A stretch of 64,000 nt of DNA from UBA830 sp002295635. GTDB taxonomy: Bacteria > Pseudomonadota > Alphaproteobacteria > MPNO01 > UBA830. Where the stretch lies: assembly GCA_002295635.1 (NCBI GenBank), contig DBHK01000017.1, forward strand, positions 1-64,000, read 5' to 3'. Of this stretch, positions 9,011-17,617 are shown one piece after another. The position numbers and the translations under genes were made by a program. The stretch's first letter is position 1. Each line of letters opens with the position of its first letter. The notes beneath the pieces are model-generated. The model was not told the origin of the DNA and searched no databases. It saw only the letters and a program-made list of their open reading frames with translations.

Positions 9011-9850
9011 TTATTCCGATGCGTTTTCATGCCCGCCAAGGCCAGGCTTGTATTTCTTGTCGAGGAAATCGCCGATCCCCTCTTCGCGGAAAGCATTTGC
9101 TTGCCTTGCCGTATGCTGCGATTGCAATGTTGATGCGTAGTCCATGGCAACATCCCACTCCATATCCATAGAATTACGATAGATCTCGAGGGTTCCCTGG
9201 AGTGCAGAAAGATCCTTGTTAGCAATTTCTCGACCGAGTGCCATCACGTCATCGCGCAGGTGCTCTCCGGGGACCGCATAATTCACTAACCCGATTTCGG
9301 CAGCTGTCTGGCCGCTCATCGGCCTACCGGTCAGTGCATACAACATATAGTCCCGAGGACGGAGAAGGTTTCCCATGGATTTTCCGACGCTGCCTCCGGG
9401 AAACATTTTAAAATTGATCTCGCTAAGCCCCATTTTTGCATCTTTGGCAGCCACCGCTAGATCACATCCTTCGACGATAGTGAAAGCGCCGCCGAAGCAG
9501 TGTCCATTGACCATTGCTATAGTGGGCTTGGGAAAGCGACGTAGGGTGCGACCACGCCACTCAACAGCCACGCGGTGTGCTCGGTCATATTCTGCCGGCT
9601 TATCCTGCAGCTCGATAAAGAATTCTTTCAGGTCCATGCCAGCGGAGAAAGACTTTCCAGCGCCAGTGATAACTAGCACGCGACAGCGGGTGTCGTTGCG
9701 AAGGCGTTCCAAGGCGTCGGTAATTTCCTCACCTAAAGTTGGGTTCATCGCGTTGCGCTTATTAGGACGATTGAGGGTCAATAAACACACACCGTCCTCG
9801 AATGCGACCAGCAACGTTTCGTATTCATATCGAAAATCTTCGCCCGCCAC
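9011..9850 (-). CDS. Enoyl-CoA hydratase family, close to hydroxycinnamoyl-CoA hydratase/lyase
   Basis: A 279-residue crotonase-fold protein. The stretches NRPNKRNAMNPTL, GMDLKEFF, KPTIAMVNGHCFGGAF, GLSEINFK and the C-terminal FLDKKYKPGL resemble p-hydroxycinnamoyl-CoA hydratase-lyase (feruloyl-CoA hydratase/lyase), including the catalytic Glu (Glu-144 here, Glu-143 there). The two Tyr that hold the phenol oxygen in that enzyme (75 and 239) align with Phe-77 and Ser-240, so the substrate is probably not a 4-hydroxycinnamoyl-CoA. I choose GTG 9850 because AAAGGA lies seven bases upstream and the length then fits; an ATG at 9916 would add 22 residues. It is first gene of the catabolic run and faces the broken MarR gene. 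Confidence 0.85.
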   Translation of the reverse strand: MAGEDFRYEYETLLVAFEDGVCLLTLNRPNKRNAMNPTLGEEITDALERLRNDTRCRVLVITGAGKSFSAGMDLKEFFIELQDKPAEYDRAHRVAVEWRGRTLRRFPKPTIAMVNGHCFGGAFTIVEGCDLAVAAKDAKMGLSEINFKMFPGGSVGKSMGNLLRPRDYMLYALTGRPMSGQTAAEIGLVNYAVPGEHLRDDVMALGREIANKDLSALQGTLEIYRNSMDMEWDVAMDYASTLQSQHTARQANAFREEGIGDFLDKKYKPGLGGHENASE

Positions 9851-9972
9851 TCCTAAATCCTTTGACCATTTTTTATCTATTAGTTTGCTAACGAAGTGTC
9901 CCGCCACGCTATACATCTGTCAAGCCGATGGTGCTTGCCCTTCAACCGGTTGGCGGGTAAATCCGGCTTATG
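9851..9972. promoter_or_regulatory. Divergent control region between hydratase/lyase-like gene and marR, with palindromes
   Basis: This 122-base divergent region contains a perfect ten-base palindrome, CAACCGGTTG, at 9943-9952, about 20 bases before the marR start, and a TTAG-TTTG-CTAA inverted repeat at 9880-9891. MarR regulators of phenolic catabolism usually bind palindromes between their own gene and the enzymes they control, so these are operator candidates. No -35/-10 pair was clear enough to call. Confidence 0.3.
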
Positions 9973-10404
9973 ATGCCCGACGATTATTTTGATCCAAAAA
10001 ATACGGTGGGCTTCCTTATATGGGATGCAAACCGAGCCATGAACCGAGAGTTTTCGGACAGAATCCGTCGACACGGTGTTTCTCTGGGGTTATGAACGTT
10101 TCGTCGAGCCTTGTGGGAACTAGACAGACTGACACAAAAGGAATTATTCGAGAGGGTCCGTATGAAGGGGCCTACAACGATCGCCTCCCTCAATAAGCTG
10201 GAAGCGCGCGGCCGTGACCGCCGCGACGAAAACAAGAAGGATGCGTGCAAGATCAACGTATATCTGACCCGTGAAGGCCAAAAATTTTATCGCAAGGTTA
10301 TTCCAACCGAGAACGGGCATTGTATGAGTACGTTGACCGGCGACGAGCAGGAAAATTTCCGGGATGTGATTAAGCGTATCCGCAACACAATTGCGGGTAC
10401 TTAG
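9973..10404 (+). pseudogene. MarR-family regulator interrupted by an in-frame TGA
   Basis: Reading from ATG 9973 (an adjacent ATG at 9970 is also in frame), 40 codons give a normal MarR N-terminus (VGFLIWDANRAMNRE, HGVSLGL). A TGA follows at 10093-10095, and the same frame then continues as TFRRALWELDRLTQKEL and on to 10404. Total length would be 143 codons, normal for MarR. Relatives usually have Trp where the TGA falls, so a single TGG to TGA change explains it. The wing motif, usually Asp-x-Arg, reads DACKINVYLT, losing the Arg, which also argues for decay. Restart at TTG 10111 would lack the dimerisation helix. A sequencing error is possible. Confidence 0.75.
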
Positions 10405-10468
10405 CTTTGGGCGGAAAGCCTTATACTGAGAATCGTCTTTCTAACCAGCAGCAGCAAAGTTTAATATC

Positions 10469-11674
10469 ATGAGCCGCAGCCGCTACGCGCTACTTGCGGC
10501 ACTTTTGAGCCTGCTACCCATGCTATTACCGCTATCGGTGGACGCGTCGGTTCCCCTCGTCCCCGCCGTGGCTAAGCACTTTTCCGCCGACACGGCTTTG
10601 GCACAGTTCAGTTTGAGCGCGTTGGTAGCGGGGATCGCGTTCGGACAACTTATCTACGGGCCACTATCTGATTATTTTGGCCGTAAACCAGTAATACTTG
10701 CCGGGATCGCGGCCTACGCAGCGGTTACCTTTACTTGTGCAAACGCACCAGAGATCGAGATCCTGATAGTCCTGCGGTTCCTCCAAGGATTTTTCGCTTG
10801 CTCAGGTGTAATCGTTGCCCGCGCCGTAATACGGGATCTATTTGACCGGGAGGCTGGAGCGCGGTTGTTCGCCCTTATGATGGGCATTCACGGGCTTATG
10901 CCCACAATAGCGCCCGCCGTCAGCGGCTACCTGAATCATACACTCGGTTGGCAATCAGTCTTCTTAGCAATGACCGGTTTCGCAGTGCTCGCGGGCTTAG
11001 CTGTTTTCTTCGGCCTTGCAGAAACCAACACTCACTCCAAACGCCGATCAATTCGTCCCGGAGCGATACTCCTGAATTATCGCTATGTCATCGGCGAGAA
11101 ATCGTTCTTTCGTTATGCCATATGTGGCAGCTTCATGTATGCTGCCTTGATGGCATATTTCGCTGGCGCGCCGATTGGACTGATTCAATATCTTGGCCTC
11201 TCACCTGTAGAGTTCGGAGTTGCAATGGCCATTCCAATGATTAGCTATACAGCCGCTCAGATAGCGGTTGCTCGGATTGCTTCTCTAGTGGGCATAGATA
11301 TTTTAATCCGTCTAGGGTCGGCGCTTGCGGCGATTTCCGGCATCGGAATGCTTATGTTCGTTTTATCAGGCAACATTACACTTTATACTTTGATGGGTCC
11401 GATAGTTTTGCTGCTCGTATCGCTATCTTTCATCGTTCCGGGCACAACCGCGGGGGCAATGTCGCCTTTTGCTCACATTGCCGGGGCAGCATCGTCCCTG
11501 CTCGGATTTGTGCAATTTCTGATCGCAGCGGCGGCAACAGCTGTAATTGGACTTCTCAACGACGGCTCGCCCCTCCCAATGGCGGCAATTATCTGCACTT
11601 TCACGGTATCGACCCTGATCGCCTATCGTGTCTTAGTATATCCAATTCGGGATTTCAAAAGTACGCCGGATTGA
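10469..11674 (+). CDS. MFS transporter, Bcr/CflA drug-resistance type
   Basis: A 401-residue inner-membrane transporter of the major facilitator superfamily with about twelve hydrophobic segments. The loop 2-3 signature reads GQLIYGPLSDYFGRKPVI at about residues 67-85, the Bcr/CflA form of motif A, and helix 4 has RFLQGFFACSGVIVAR, typical of this proton-driven drug exporter group. It lies 64 bases after the broken marR and eleven bases before a second transporter of the same family, so the two are probably one transcript. The exported compound is unknown. An efflux role linked to aromatic intermediates of the neighbouring island is possible. Confidence 0.92.
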   Translation: MSRSRYALLAALLSLLPMLLPLSVDASVPLVPAVAKHFSADTALAQFSLSALVAGIAFGQLIYGPLSDYFGRKPVILAGIAAYAAVTFTCANAPEIEILIVLRFLQGFFACSGVIVARAVIRDLFDREAGARLFALMMGIHGLMPTIAPAVSGYLNHTLGWQSVFLAMTGFAVLAGLAVFFGLAETNTHSKRRSIRPGAILLNYRYVIGEKSFFRYAICGSFMYAALMAYFAGAPIGLIQYLGLSPVEFGVAMAIPMISYTAAQIAVARIASLVGIDILIRLGSALAAISGIGMLMFVLSGNITLYTLMGPIVLLLVSLSFIVPGTTAGAMSPFAHIAGAASSLLGFVQFLIAAAATAVIGLLNDGSPLPMAAIICTFTVSTLIAYRVLVYPIRDFKSTPD

Positions 11675-11684
11675 TCACCCCAAA

Positions 11685-12875
11685 ATGAAAACCTTTGATA
11701 ATGCGGGCTTCGCCGCCCTCCTCGCCCTAACTACCGTGATGAGTGCGGCTGGAATTGACGGGATACTGCCACTGATGCCAATGATTGGCAGCGCCTTAAA
11801 TGGCGACCGGGAGTCAGTCCAGCTTACACTGACAATGTTTATGCTTGGCATCGCCGTCGGCCAACTGATACACGGGCCGATCTCAGACCGCTTCGGCCGA
11901 AAGCCGGCTATCGTGGGTGGACTTATAATTACATCGGCCGCCACCGCCGGATGTGCATTATCGAGTTCAATCGAAATGTTGATAGCATTTCGGTTTGTAC
12001 ATGGTCTGGCTGCTTCCAGTGGATGGCTGGTCGCGCGAGCTATAATCCGTGATCGACATGAATATCAGGACGCAGCCCGAGTTATGTCGCTAATGATGGT
12101 ATTTCACAGCACGGCGCCAATGCTTGCTCCAATCATTGGCGCGGCGCTGACGGTTTATATCGGTTGGGAAGCTATGTTTATCTTTCTGTCGGTTTATTCC
12201 CTTTCCGTCGCCATTTTTTTTTCGGTCTTTTTTAAAGAGACAATCGCGGCCAAAGCTGTGGATGCCCTTAACCCAGGACCAATCTTTCGAAACTTTTGGA
12301 AAATTGCTAATACAGGGTCCTTCTGGGCCTACACAGGTTGTGCGACTGCCGCATATGGAATGCTTTTCGCGTTCCTAAGTGCGTCGGCAGATGTAATTAT
12401 CTCACACCTTGGACAATCTGAACTCCATTACAGCTATATGTTCGCTGGCGTGATGGTTGGTTCGGTATGTGGTATGCTTATGGGTGCGCGTCTGGTCGCG
12501 AAATATGGTGGCGACCGTTTACTGTACTGTGGCGTTCTCTTAGCCGCTACTTTTAGCCTCGTTCTAGCCGGCCTTGCTTGGGCTCGGGTGGATCACTGGT
12601 TTTCTGTAATGGGTCCGATGGCGTTCTGCATGGTGGCATTTGCTCTGATTTTTCCACAATCAATCGCCGGCGTACTTCAACCTTTTTCAGATATCGCCGG
12701 CGCTGCATCGTCTTTGGTTGGTTTTATCCAGCAGCTCATGGGTGCTCTGACGGGCGTCTTGGTCGCAGTGCTCTCCGACGGAACACAAGTATCTATGGCA
12801 ATTGGGGTGTTATTTTGGGCGATTTTTGGTTTTTTGACCTATTTTGCCGCCGTCCGAAACTATCGGATTATCTAG
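11685..12875 (+). CDS. MFS transporter, Bcr/CflA type (second tandem copy)
   Basis: A 396-residue twelve-helix MFS protein. Motif A reads GQLIHGPISDRFGRKPA and helix 4 contains RFVHGLAASSGWLVARAI. Late helices carry FSDIAGAASSL, matching SPFAHIAGAASSL in the upstream transporter. The pair are clear paralogues, though diverged enough to be an old duplication. Ten bases separate it from the first gene. Its downstream neighbour is purB after 78 bases, on the same strand but functionally unrelated. Confidence 0.92.
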   Translation: MKTFDNAGFAALLALTTVMSAAGIDGILPLMPMIGSALNGDRESVQLTLTMFMLGIAVGQLIHGPISDRFGRKPAIVGGLIITSAATAGCALSSSIEMLIAFRFVHGLAASSGWLVARAIIRDRHEYQDAARVMSLMMVFHSTAPMLAPIIGAALTVYIGWEAMFIFLSVYSLSVAIFFSVFFKETIAAKAVDALNPGPIFRNFWKIANTGSFWAYTGCATAAYGMLFAFLSASADVIISHLGQSELHYSYMFAGVMVGSVCGMLMGARLVAKYGGDRLLYCGVLLAATFSLVLAGLAWARVDHWFSVMGPMAFCMVAFALIFPQSIAGVLQPFSDIAGAASSLVGFIQQLMGALTGVLVAVLSDGTQVSMAIGVLFWAIFGFLTYFAAVRNYRII

Positions 12876-12953
12876 TATACTGATGAGCGCTTATTTGTCC
12901 TGTGGGTGATCCACTCCCTTTCTGTAGGGCCGTGATTCTGATAAACCCGGGTC

Positions 12954-14249
12954 ATGGCTATTTCAAGATACTCTCGAGCCGGGATGAGCGCTATTTGGGA
13001 ACCCGAAAATAAGTTTCGGATATGGTTTGAAATCGAGGCGCATGCTTGCGACGCTCAGGCTAAATTGGGTGTCATTCCCGAGGGGGCGGCAAAGGCCGTT
13101 TGGGATCGCGGCGCGTTCGAGGTCGAAAGAATCGACGAGATCGAGCGCGAAACTAAACATGACGTAATTGCTTTTCTAACCAACCTTGCCGAACATGTTG
13201 GAGACGACGCGCGTTTTGTCCACCAAGGCATGACATCTTCTGATGTTCTCGATACCTGTCTCGCGGTTCAATTGGCACAAGCGACCGATATCCTCCTGGA
13301 CGACATCGAAAAGCTGTTAGTAGCATTAAAAACCCGCGCTATAGAACACAAACTTACTCCCACGATCGGGCGTAGTCATGGCATACATGCGGAACCAACT
13401 ACGTTCGGCATCAAATTGGCGGGCCACTATGCGGAGTTCTCCCGAAATCGCGAACGCCTTAAAGCTGCACGCAATGAAATCGCAACCTGTGGAATCTCAG
13501 GTGCCGTTGGAACCTTCGCCAACATTGATCCGGCTGTTGAGGAACATGTTGCTAAGAAAATGGGCCTCGTTCCGGAAACCGTCTCTACGCAGGTGATCCC
13601 TCGAGACCGACATGCAATATTTTTCTCTGTTCTGGCGGTGATTGCGTCGTCTGCAGAGCGGCTAGCTGTGGAAATACGACACCTGCAACGCACAGAACTC
13701 CGAGAAGCAGAGGAATTTTTTTCTCCGGGTCAAAAAGGCTCATCCGCCATGCCGCATAAACGCAACCCTGTACTGACTGAGAATATCTCCGGATTGGCGA
13801 GGCTAGTGCGATCTAATTGCATTCCGGCGATGGAAAATGTTGCGTTATGGCATGAACGCGATATCTCGCACTCCTCGGTCGAGCGCATGATCGCCCCAGA
13901 TACGACGATTACGCTCGATTTTCTGCTTGCCCGTCTGACCACGGTAATTGAAAATCTCATTGTCTATCCGGAGCAGATGCAGGCAAACTTGGAGGCCCTC
14001 GGAGGTCTTGTCTTTTCACAGCGTGTTCTGTTGGCCCTTACTCAAGCCGGCATGAGCCGCGAAGATGCCTATGTTGCAGTACAACGGAATGCAATGGATT
14101 CCTGGTCTAATGGAACCTCTTTCCTCGACCTACTCAAGTCAGACAGCGAAGTGTCCTGTCTGGTGGACAACGCGGCACTGGAAGAGATGTTTGACCTTGG
14201 CTACCACACTAAAAATATCGATACTATTTTCGGACGCGTCTTCGAATAG
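12954..14249 (+). CDS. purB: Adenylosuccinate lyase
   Basis: A 431-residue fumarase/aspartase-superfamily lyase that releases fumarate from SAICAR and from adenylosuccinate in purine synthesis. The superfamily signature GSSAMPHKRNP (about residue 262) with its flexible catalytic Ser is intact, and KHDVIAFL, HQGMTSSDVLDT and GRSHGIHAEPTTFG are the other conserved blocks. Length fits the shorter bacterial PurB type. The partner gene purC lies 1.4 kb downstream on the same strand, with two unrelated genes between. It ends 18 bases from the convergent zeta-inhibitor gene. Confidence 0.97.
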   Translation: MAISRYSRAGMSAIWEPENKFRIWFEIEAHACDAQAKLGVIPEGAAKAVWDRGAFEVERIDEIERETKHDVIAFLTNLAEHVGDDARFVHQGMTSSDVLDTCLAVQLAQATDILLDDIEKLLVALKTRAIEHKLTPTIGRSHGIHAEPTTFGIKLAGHYAEFSRNRERLKAARNEIATCGISGAVGTFANIDPAVEEHVAKKMGLVPETVSTQVIPRDRHAIFFSVLAVIASSAERLAVEIRHLQRTELREAEEFFSPGQKGSSAMPHKRNPVLTENISGLARLVRSNCIPAMENVALWHERDISHSSVERMIAPDTTITLDFLLARLTTVIENLIVYPEQMQANLEALGGLVFSQRVLLALTQAGMSREDAYVAVQRNAMDSWSNGTSFLDLLKSDSEVSCLVDNAALEEMFDLGYHTKNIDTIFGRVFE

Positions 14250-14267
14250 AATTCGAGATTAGCAGAT

Positions 14268-14594
14268 CTAGCTATTTTCTGCATTAATCTGTCGAGTGGC
14301 TTCATCCATCAGACGAACCATTTCATTCCGCAGGGTCTGCTCGTCCATCTCGATCCCCTTGCTAAGGAAATCCGCCAACACCTTACGAAACACATCCTCG
14401 TCACCAGGTTCCTCAAAGTCAGCCAATACTACTTCTTTCGCATAATCTAGAGCTTGATTATCCGGCATACCAAACTGTTCCGCCGCCCAAAGACCAAGGA
14501 GTCGGTTACGGCGAGATGTTACACGGAACAGGTTTTCCTGATCGCGCTTGTACTGCGTTTCGAAACTTTTTTCGCGTTCTTCAAATCCAGACAT
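14268..14594 (-). CDS. F1-ATPase zeta inhibitor subunit (DUF1476)
   Basis: A 108-residue helical protein of the DUF1476 family, shown in Paracoccus denitrificans to be the zeta subunit, which inhibits ATP hydrolysis by the F1 motor when the proton force drops. The N-terminal segment MSGFEEREKSFETQYKRDQE is the inhibitory helix region, and RRNRLLGLWAAE is the family hallmark. The family is essentially limited to alphaproteobacteria, which supports the assignment of the organism. It is a lone gene pointing against purB, not linked to the ATP synthase operon here. Confidence 0.93.
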   Translation of the reverse strand: MSGFEEREKSFETQYKRDQENLFRVTSRRNRLLGLWAAEQFGMPDNQALDYAKEVVLADFEEPGDEDVFRKVLADFLSKGIEMDEQTLRNEMVRLMDEATRQINAENS

Positions 14595-14709
14595 TTCTGC
14601 CTACCAAGTCTTGAAAAATAATTTTGTATAGATTGACGCACAGCCGCACCATGTCAAGTTACTCATTCCGAGTATAGCCCTTACTTCCTTAACCTGTTAT
14701 CGAGACGGA

Positions 14710-15468
14710 ATGTGCACTGTTATTATCTTAAGGCGTCCGGACCACGATTGGCCTGTTCTGATAGCGGCAAATCGCGATGAAATGGAGAAACGTCCATGGG
14801 ACCCACCTGCACGCCACTGGCCGGACCGAGAAAACGTCGTTGCCGGGATTGATCGTTTAGCAGGTGGCACCTGGATGGGGGTTAACGAACAGGGAATAGT
14901 CGCGTGTATTTTGAACCGCCATGATTCACTGGGGCCCAGTCCAACTCACCGATCTAGAGGAGAAATCGTTCTTGAGGCCCTAGATCATGCCGACGCAGCG
15001 GATGCCGCTAAGGCCCTTGTCGGTCTCGACGGTCGCAGCTATCGCTCGTTCAATTTGGTTATAGCGGATAATCGAGATGCATATTGGCTGCAGGGGCTTG
15101 GCGCTGCCGAAAGCGGTCATATAAAGATCACCGAGCTTTCAGAGGGACTTTCAATGCTTACGGCGTTCGATCTGAATGACAATGCATCAGGTCGAGTTAG
15201 ACACTTTATGCCCTTATTCCAAGCCGCAGCTGAACCTGATGTTGACGGAGGTGACTGGTCCGAATGGCTGAACCTACTCGCCTCAACCGACCACGGCTCG
15301 GATACAGATTCTCGGGATGCAATGCGGATTGAGACCGATACGGGATTTCGAACGTTATCGAGCAGCCTTATGGCGCTGCCTTCTGTTGAATTTCAAGACC
15401 GGAAGCCGGTCTGGCTTTTTGCAGATGGTGCGCCGGGTGACGTATCCTTCAATCCAGTTGAGCTATGA
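14710..15468 (+). CDS. NRDE-family protein (TANGO2 homologue)
   Basis: A 252-residue protein with the hallmark opening MCTVIIL and the motif ANRDEMEKRPWDPPARHW at about residues 20-37. The family is related to N-terminal nucleophile hydrolases, with Cys-2 as the candidate nucleophile, and its eukaryotic members are TANGO2 proteins tied to haem or acyl-lipid handling. The biochemical role in bacteria is not settled. It stands alone between the divergent zeta inhibitor and purC. Confidence 0.9.
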   Translation: MCTVIILRRPDHDWPVLIAANRDEMEKRPWDPPARHWPDRENVVAGIDRLAGGTWMGVNEQGIVACILNRHDSLGPSPTHRSRGEIVLEALDHADAADAAKALVGLDGRSYRSFNLVIADNRDAYWLQGLGAAESGHIKITELSEGLSMLTAFDLNDNASGRVRHFMPLFQAAAEPDVDGGDWSEWLNLLASTDHGSDTDSRDAMRIETDTGFRTLSSSLMALPSVEFQDRKPVWLFADGAPGDVSFNPVEL

Positions 15469-15616
15469 TACTCGACGAAACACGTCCGCCGCTAATTTTA
15501 CTCAAAGCGGTGAAATCGTCCTACCCTCGCCATTGACCACCCCCGCGGATCCGCTATATCTGAACGTTGAGAGTACTTAGTTTCGTGCCCGAATTTATGG
15601 AGAACCGAGGCAGAAA

Positions 15617-16384
15617 ATGGCTCGCCGCCGACGCATATACGAGGGCAAGGCAAAGATCCTTTTCGAAGGGCCGGAGCCTGGTACTCTGGTCCAGTATTTC
15701 AAGGACGACGCTACCGCCTTCAACAATAAGAAGCAGGGAATTATCACAGGCAAGGGCGTACTGAACAATCGGATCTCGGAACACCTCATGATCAAATTAA
15801 GTGAGATCGGTATTCCAACGCATTTCGTGCGCCGGCTTAACATGCGCGAACAGCTGGTTCGTGAGGTGGAGATTATTCCTGTGGAAGTAGTGATTCGGAA
15901 CATCGCCGCTGGATCTTTGACAAAGCGCTTTGGTATGGAGCAAGGATCACCCCTGCCTCGGTCGATCGTAGAATACTACTACAAGTCAGACGAGCTAGAC
16001 GACCCAATGATTTCTGAGGAGCACATCACGGCTTTCGGGTGGGCAACAGCCCAAGAAATGGATGAAATCATGCATATGTCGTTACGGGTCAATGACTTCT
16101 TAAATGGTCTCTTCTTGGCAATCGGTATTCGGTTGGTTGACTTCAAATTAGAATTTGGTCGCTGGTGGAACAATGATGAAGTACGCATCGTTCTGGCCGA
16201 CGAAATAAGCCCTGACAACTGCCGCCTTTGGGACGTCTCTACCAACGAGATCATGGACAAAGATCGGTTCCGGCGAGATCTCGGAAAAGTGGAGGAAGCA
16301 TATCAAGAGGTTGCCCGGCGCCTCGGAATCCTTCCTGAAAGCGGAACAGTCGGGGATCTAGATGGTCCATCGGCAATGCAATAA
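15617..16384 (+). CDS. purC: SAICAR synthetase (phosphoribosylaminoimidazole-succinocarboxamide synthase)
   Basis: A 255-residue enzyme that joins CAIR and aspartate using ATP in purine synthesis. Typical blocks are IYEGKAKILFEG near the N-terminus, FKDDATAFNNKK, EVVIRNIAAGSL and the late LVDFKLEFG and DEISPDNCRLWD signatures. A GAGG box precedes the ATG. The 148-base gap before it carries no recognisable gene. It shares the pathway with purB upstream, and the unrelated genes between imply relaxed clustering rather than an operon. Confidence 0.97.
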   Translation: MARRRRIYEGKAKILFEGPEPGTLVQYFKDDATAFNNKKQGIITGKGVLNNRISEHLMIKLSEIGIPTHFVRRLNMREQLVREVEIIPVEVVIRNIAAGSLTKRFGMEQGSPLPRSIVEYYYKSDELDDPMISEEHITAFGWATAQEMDEIMHMSLRVNDFLNGLFLAIGIRLVDFKLEFGRWWNNDEVRIVLADEISPDNCRLWDVSTNEIMDKDRFRRDLGKVEEAYQEVARRLGILPESGTVGDLDGPSAMQ

Positions 16385-16401
16385 AATTCGTAATAATTCC
16401 A

Positions 16402-17610
16402 TTGCCTAGTCCCAAAACCTTTAATACCGGACCCGTCTTTCTGATAGTCTTGGCTGCTATCACCACACTGATGCCGTTATCTCTACATCTTTTTTTTCCG
16501 GCTGTACCGTCGGTTAAGGACGATTTCAAAACTACCGAAAGCATAGCCAATCTAACAGTTAGCTTACCGCTGTTTGTGATGGCATTTGCATCTTTAGTGT
16601 ATGGCTCACTTTCCGATCGATTGGGTCGCCGAACCGTTTTATTGGGCGCCATTGCATTGTTTGTTTCAGGTTCTATCGTTTCTGCGCTGGCCGATCAGAT
16701 CTGGATTCTGATCGCGGGTCGCATTCTCCAAGCGGCCGGTGGTGGTGGCGGGCTTGGGCTGGCGAGAACTATAGCCCGAGATGTGTTTGGAGCCGACAAA
16801 TTAATGAAGGTTTTATCATATCTGACGATGGCTTACGCGATGGGACCAATGATAGCCGCACCGATTGGCGGTTTTTTAGTAGATCAATGGGGCTGGCGCA
16901 GTTGCCTAATCTTGGCTGGCGCTTTTGGCGTCCTGATCGCAATCTTATGCTGGTTACGGATGTTCGAAACTCAGGAGAATACCGTCTCCTCTGGCGCTAG
17001 AATGAGCATTTTTCGAAGTTATATTAAGCTGTTAGGAAATTTTAGGTTCACTTCGTTCGTTCTACAATCTGGTTTTACCTCATCAGTATTCTTCACAATG
17101 GCGGCAGCCAGTTCATTTCTGATGATCGACTACCTCGGGCGACCAGCATCAGAATACGGAATGTGGTTCATTTGCTTCCCAGCAGGTTTTCTAACGGGAT
17201 CACTGATATCCAGCCAGATGTCCGGCCGGGTCCGTATAGAAACGATGGTTCTAATTGGCAGTATAATAATGACCTTAGGAGCATTGACTCAAGTTGGGTT
17301 TATTCTGGTTGGTGTAATCACGCCATTGACGATCTTTTTACCAGGATACTTCGCGATTATGTCGCAGGGAATTGCGCTCCCCAGCGCACAGGCTGGCGCA
17401 ATAAACACCGCGGGAACGCTTGCCGGTACAGCGGCCGGCATAGGAGTTTTTATCCAGCTTTTCGCTGCAGGTATCTCGACGCAGATATATGGACTTATCG
17501 CAAACGGAACGCCCTATCCGATGGCTTTGGTCGTTTCAGTCTTGACGATATGTACATTAATTGTCGGAGTTATTCCATTTATGACAAGAGATAGAGGATC
17601 TTCAACGTGA
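16402..17610 (+). CDS. MFS transporter, Bcr/CflA-like (third copy)
   Basis: A 402-residue twelve-helix transporter with motif A as SLVYGSLSDRLGRRTVL near residue 66 and GRILQAAGGGGGLGLAR in helix 4. It is a more distant relative of the two tandem transporters at 10.5-12.9 kb. The best available start is TTG 16402, 17 bases after purC, followed by a hydrophilic stretch and then helix 1; no ATG fits as well. It is convergent with tenA, with seven bases between the stops. Proximity to purC suggests read-through transcription rather than a purine export role. Confidence 0.88.
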   Translation: MPSPKTFNTGPVFLIVLAAITTLMPLSLHLFFPAVPSVKDDFKTTESIANLTVSLPLFVMAFASLVYGSLSDRLGRRTVLLGAIALFVSGSIVSALADQIWILIAGRILQAAGGGGGLGLARTIARDVFGADKLMKVLSYLTMAYAMGPMIAAPIGGFLVDQWGWRSCLILAGAFGVLIAILCWLRMFETQENTVSSGARMSIFRSYIKLLGNFRFTSFVLQSGFTSSVFFTMAAASSFLMIDYLGRPASEYGMWFICFPAGFLTGSLISSQMSGRVRIETMVLIGSIIMTLGALTQVGFILVGVITPLTIFLPGYFAIMSQGIALPSAQAGAINTAGTLAGTAAGIGVFIQLFAAGISTQIYGLIANGTPYPMALVVSVLTICTLIVGVIPFMTRDRGSST

Positions 17611-17617
17611 CATAATT

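Noticed and set aside
10093..10095. UGA recoded as tryptophan in this organism
   Set aside because: RF2 is encoded here with a UGA-dependent frameshift and many intact genes end in TGA, so standard code use is far more likely.
10111..10404. A stand-alone 97-residue regulator starting at TTG
   Set aside because: It is the C-terminal two thirds of a MarR protein; the missing helix is encoded in the same frame just upstream of the TGA, so a broken gene is the better reading.
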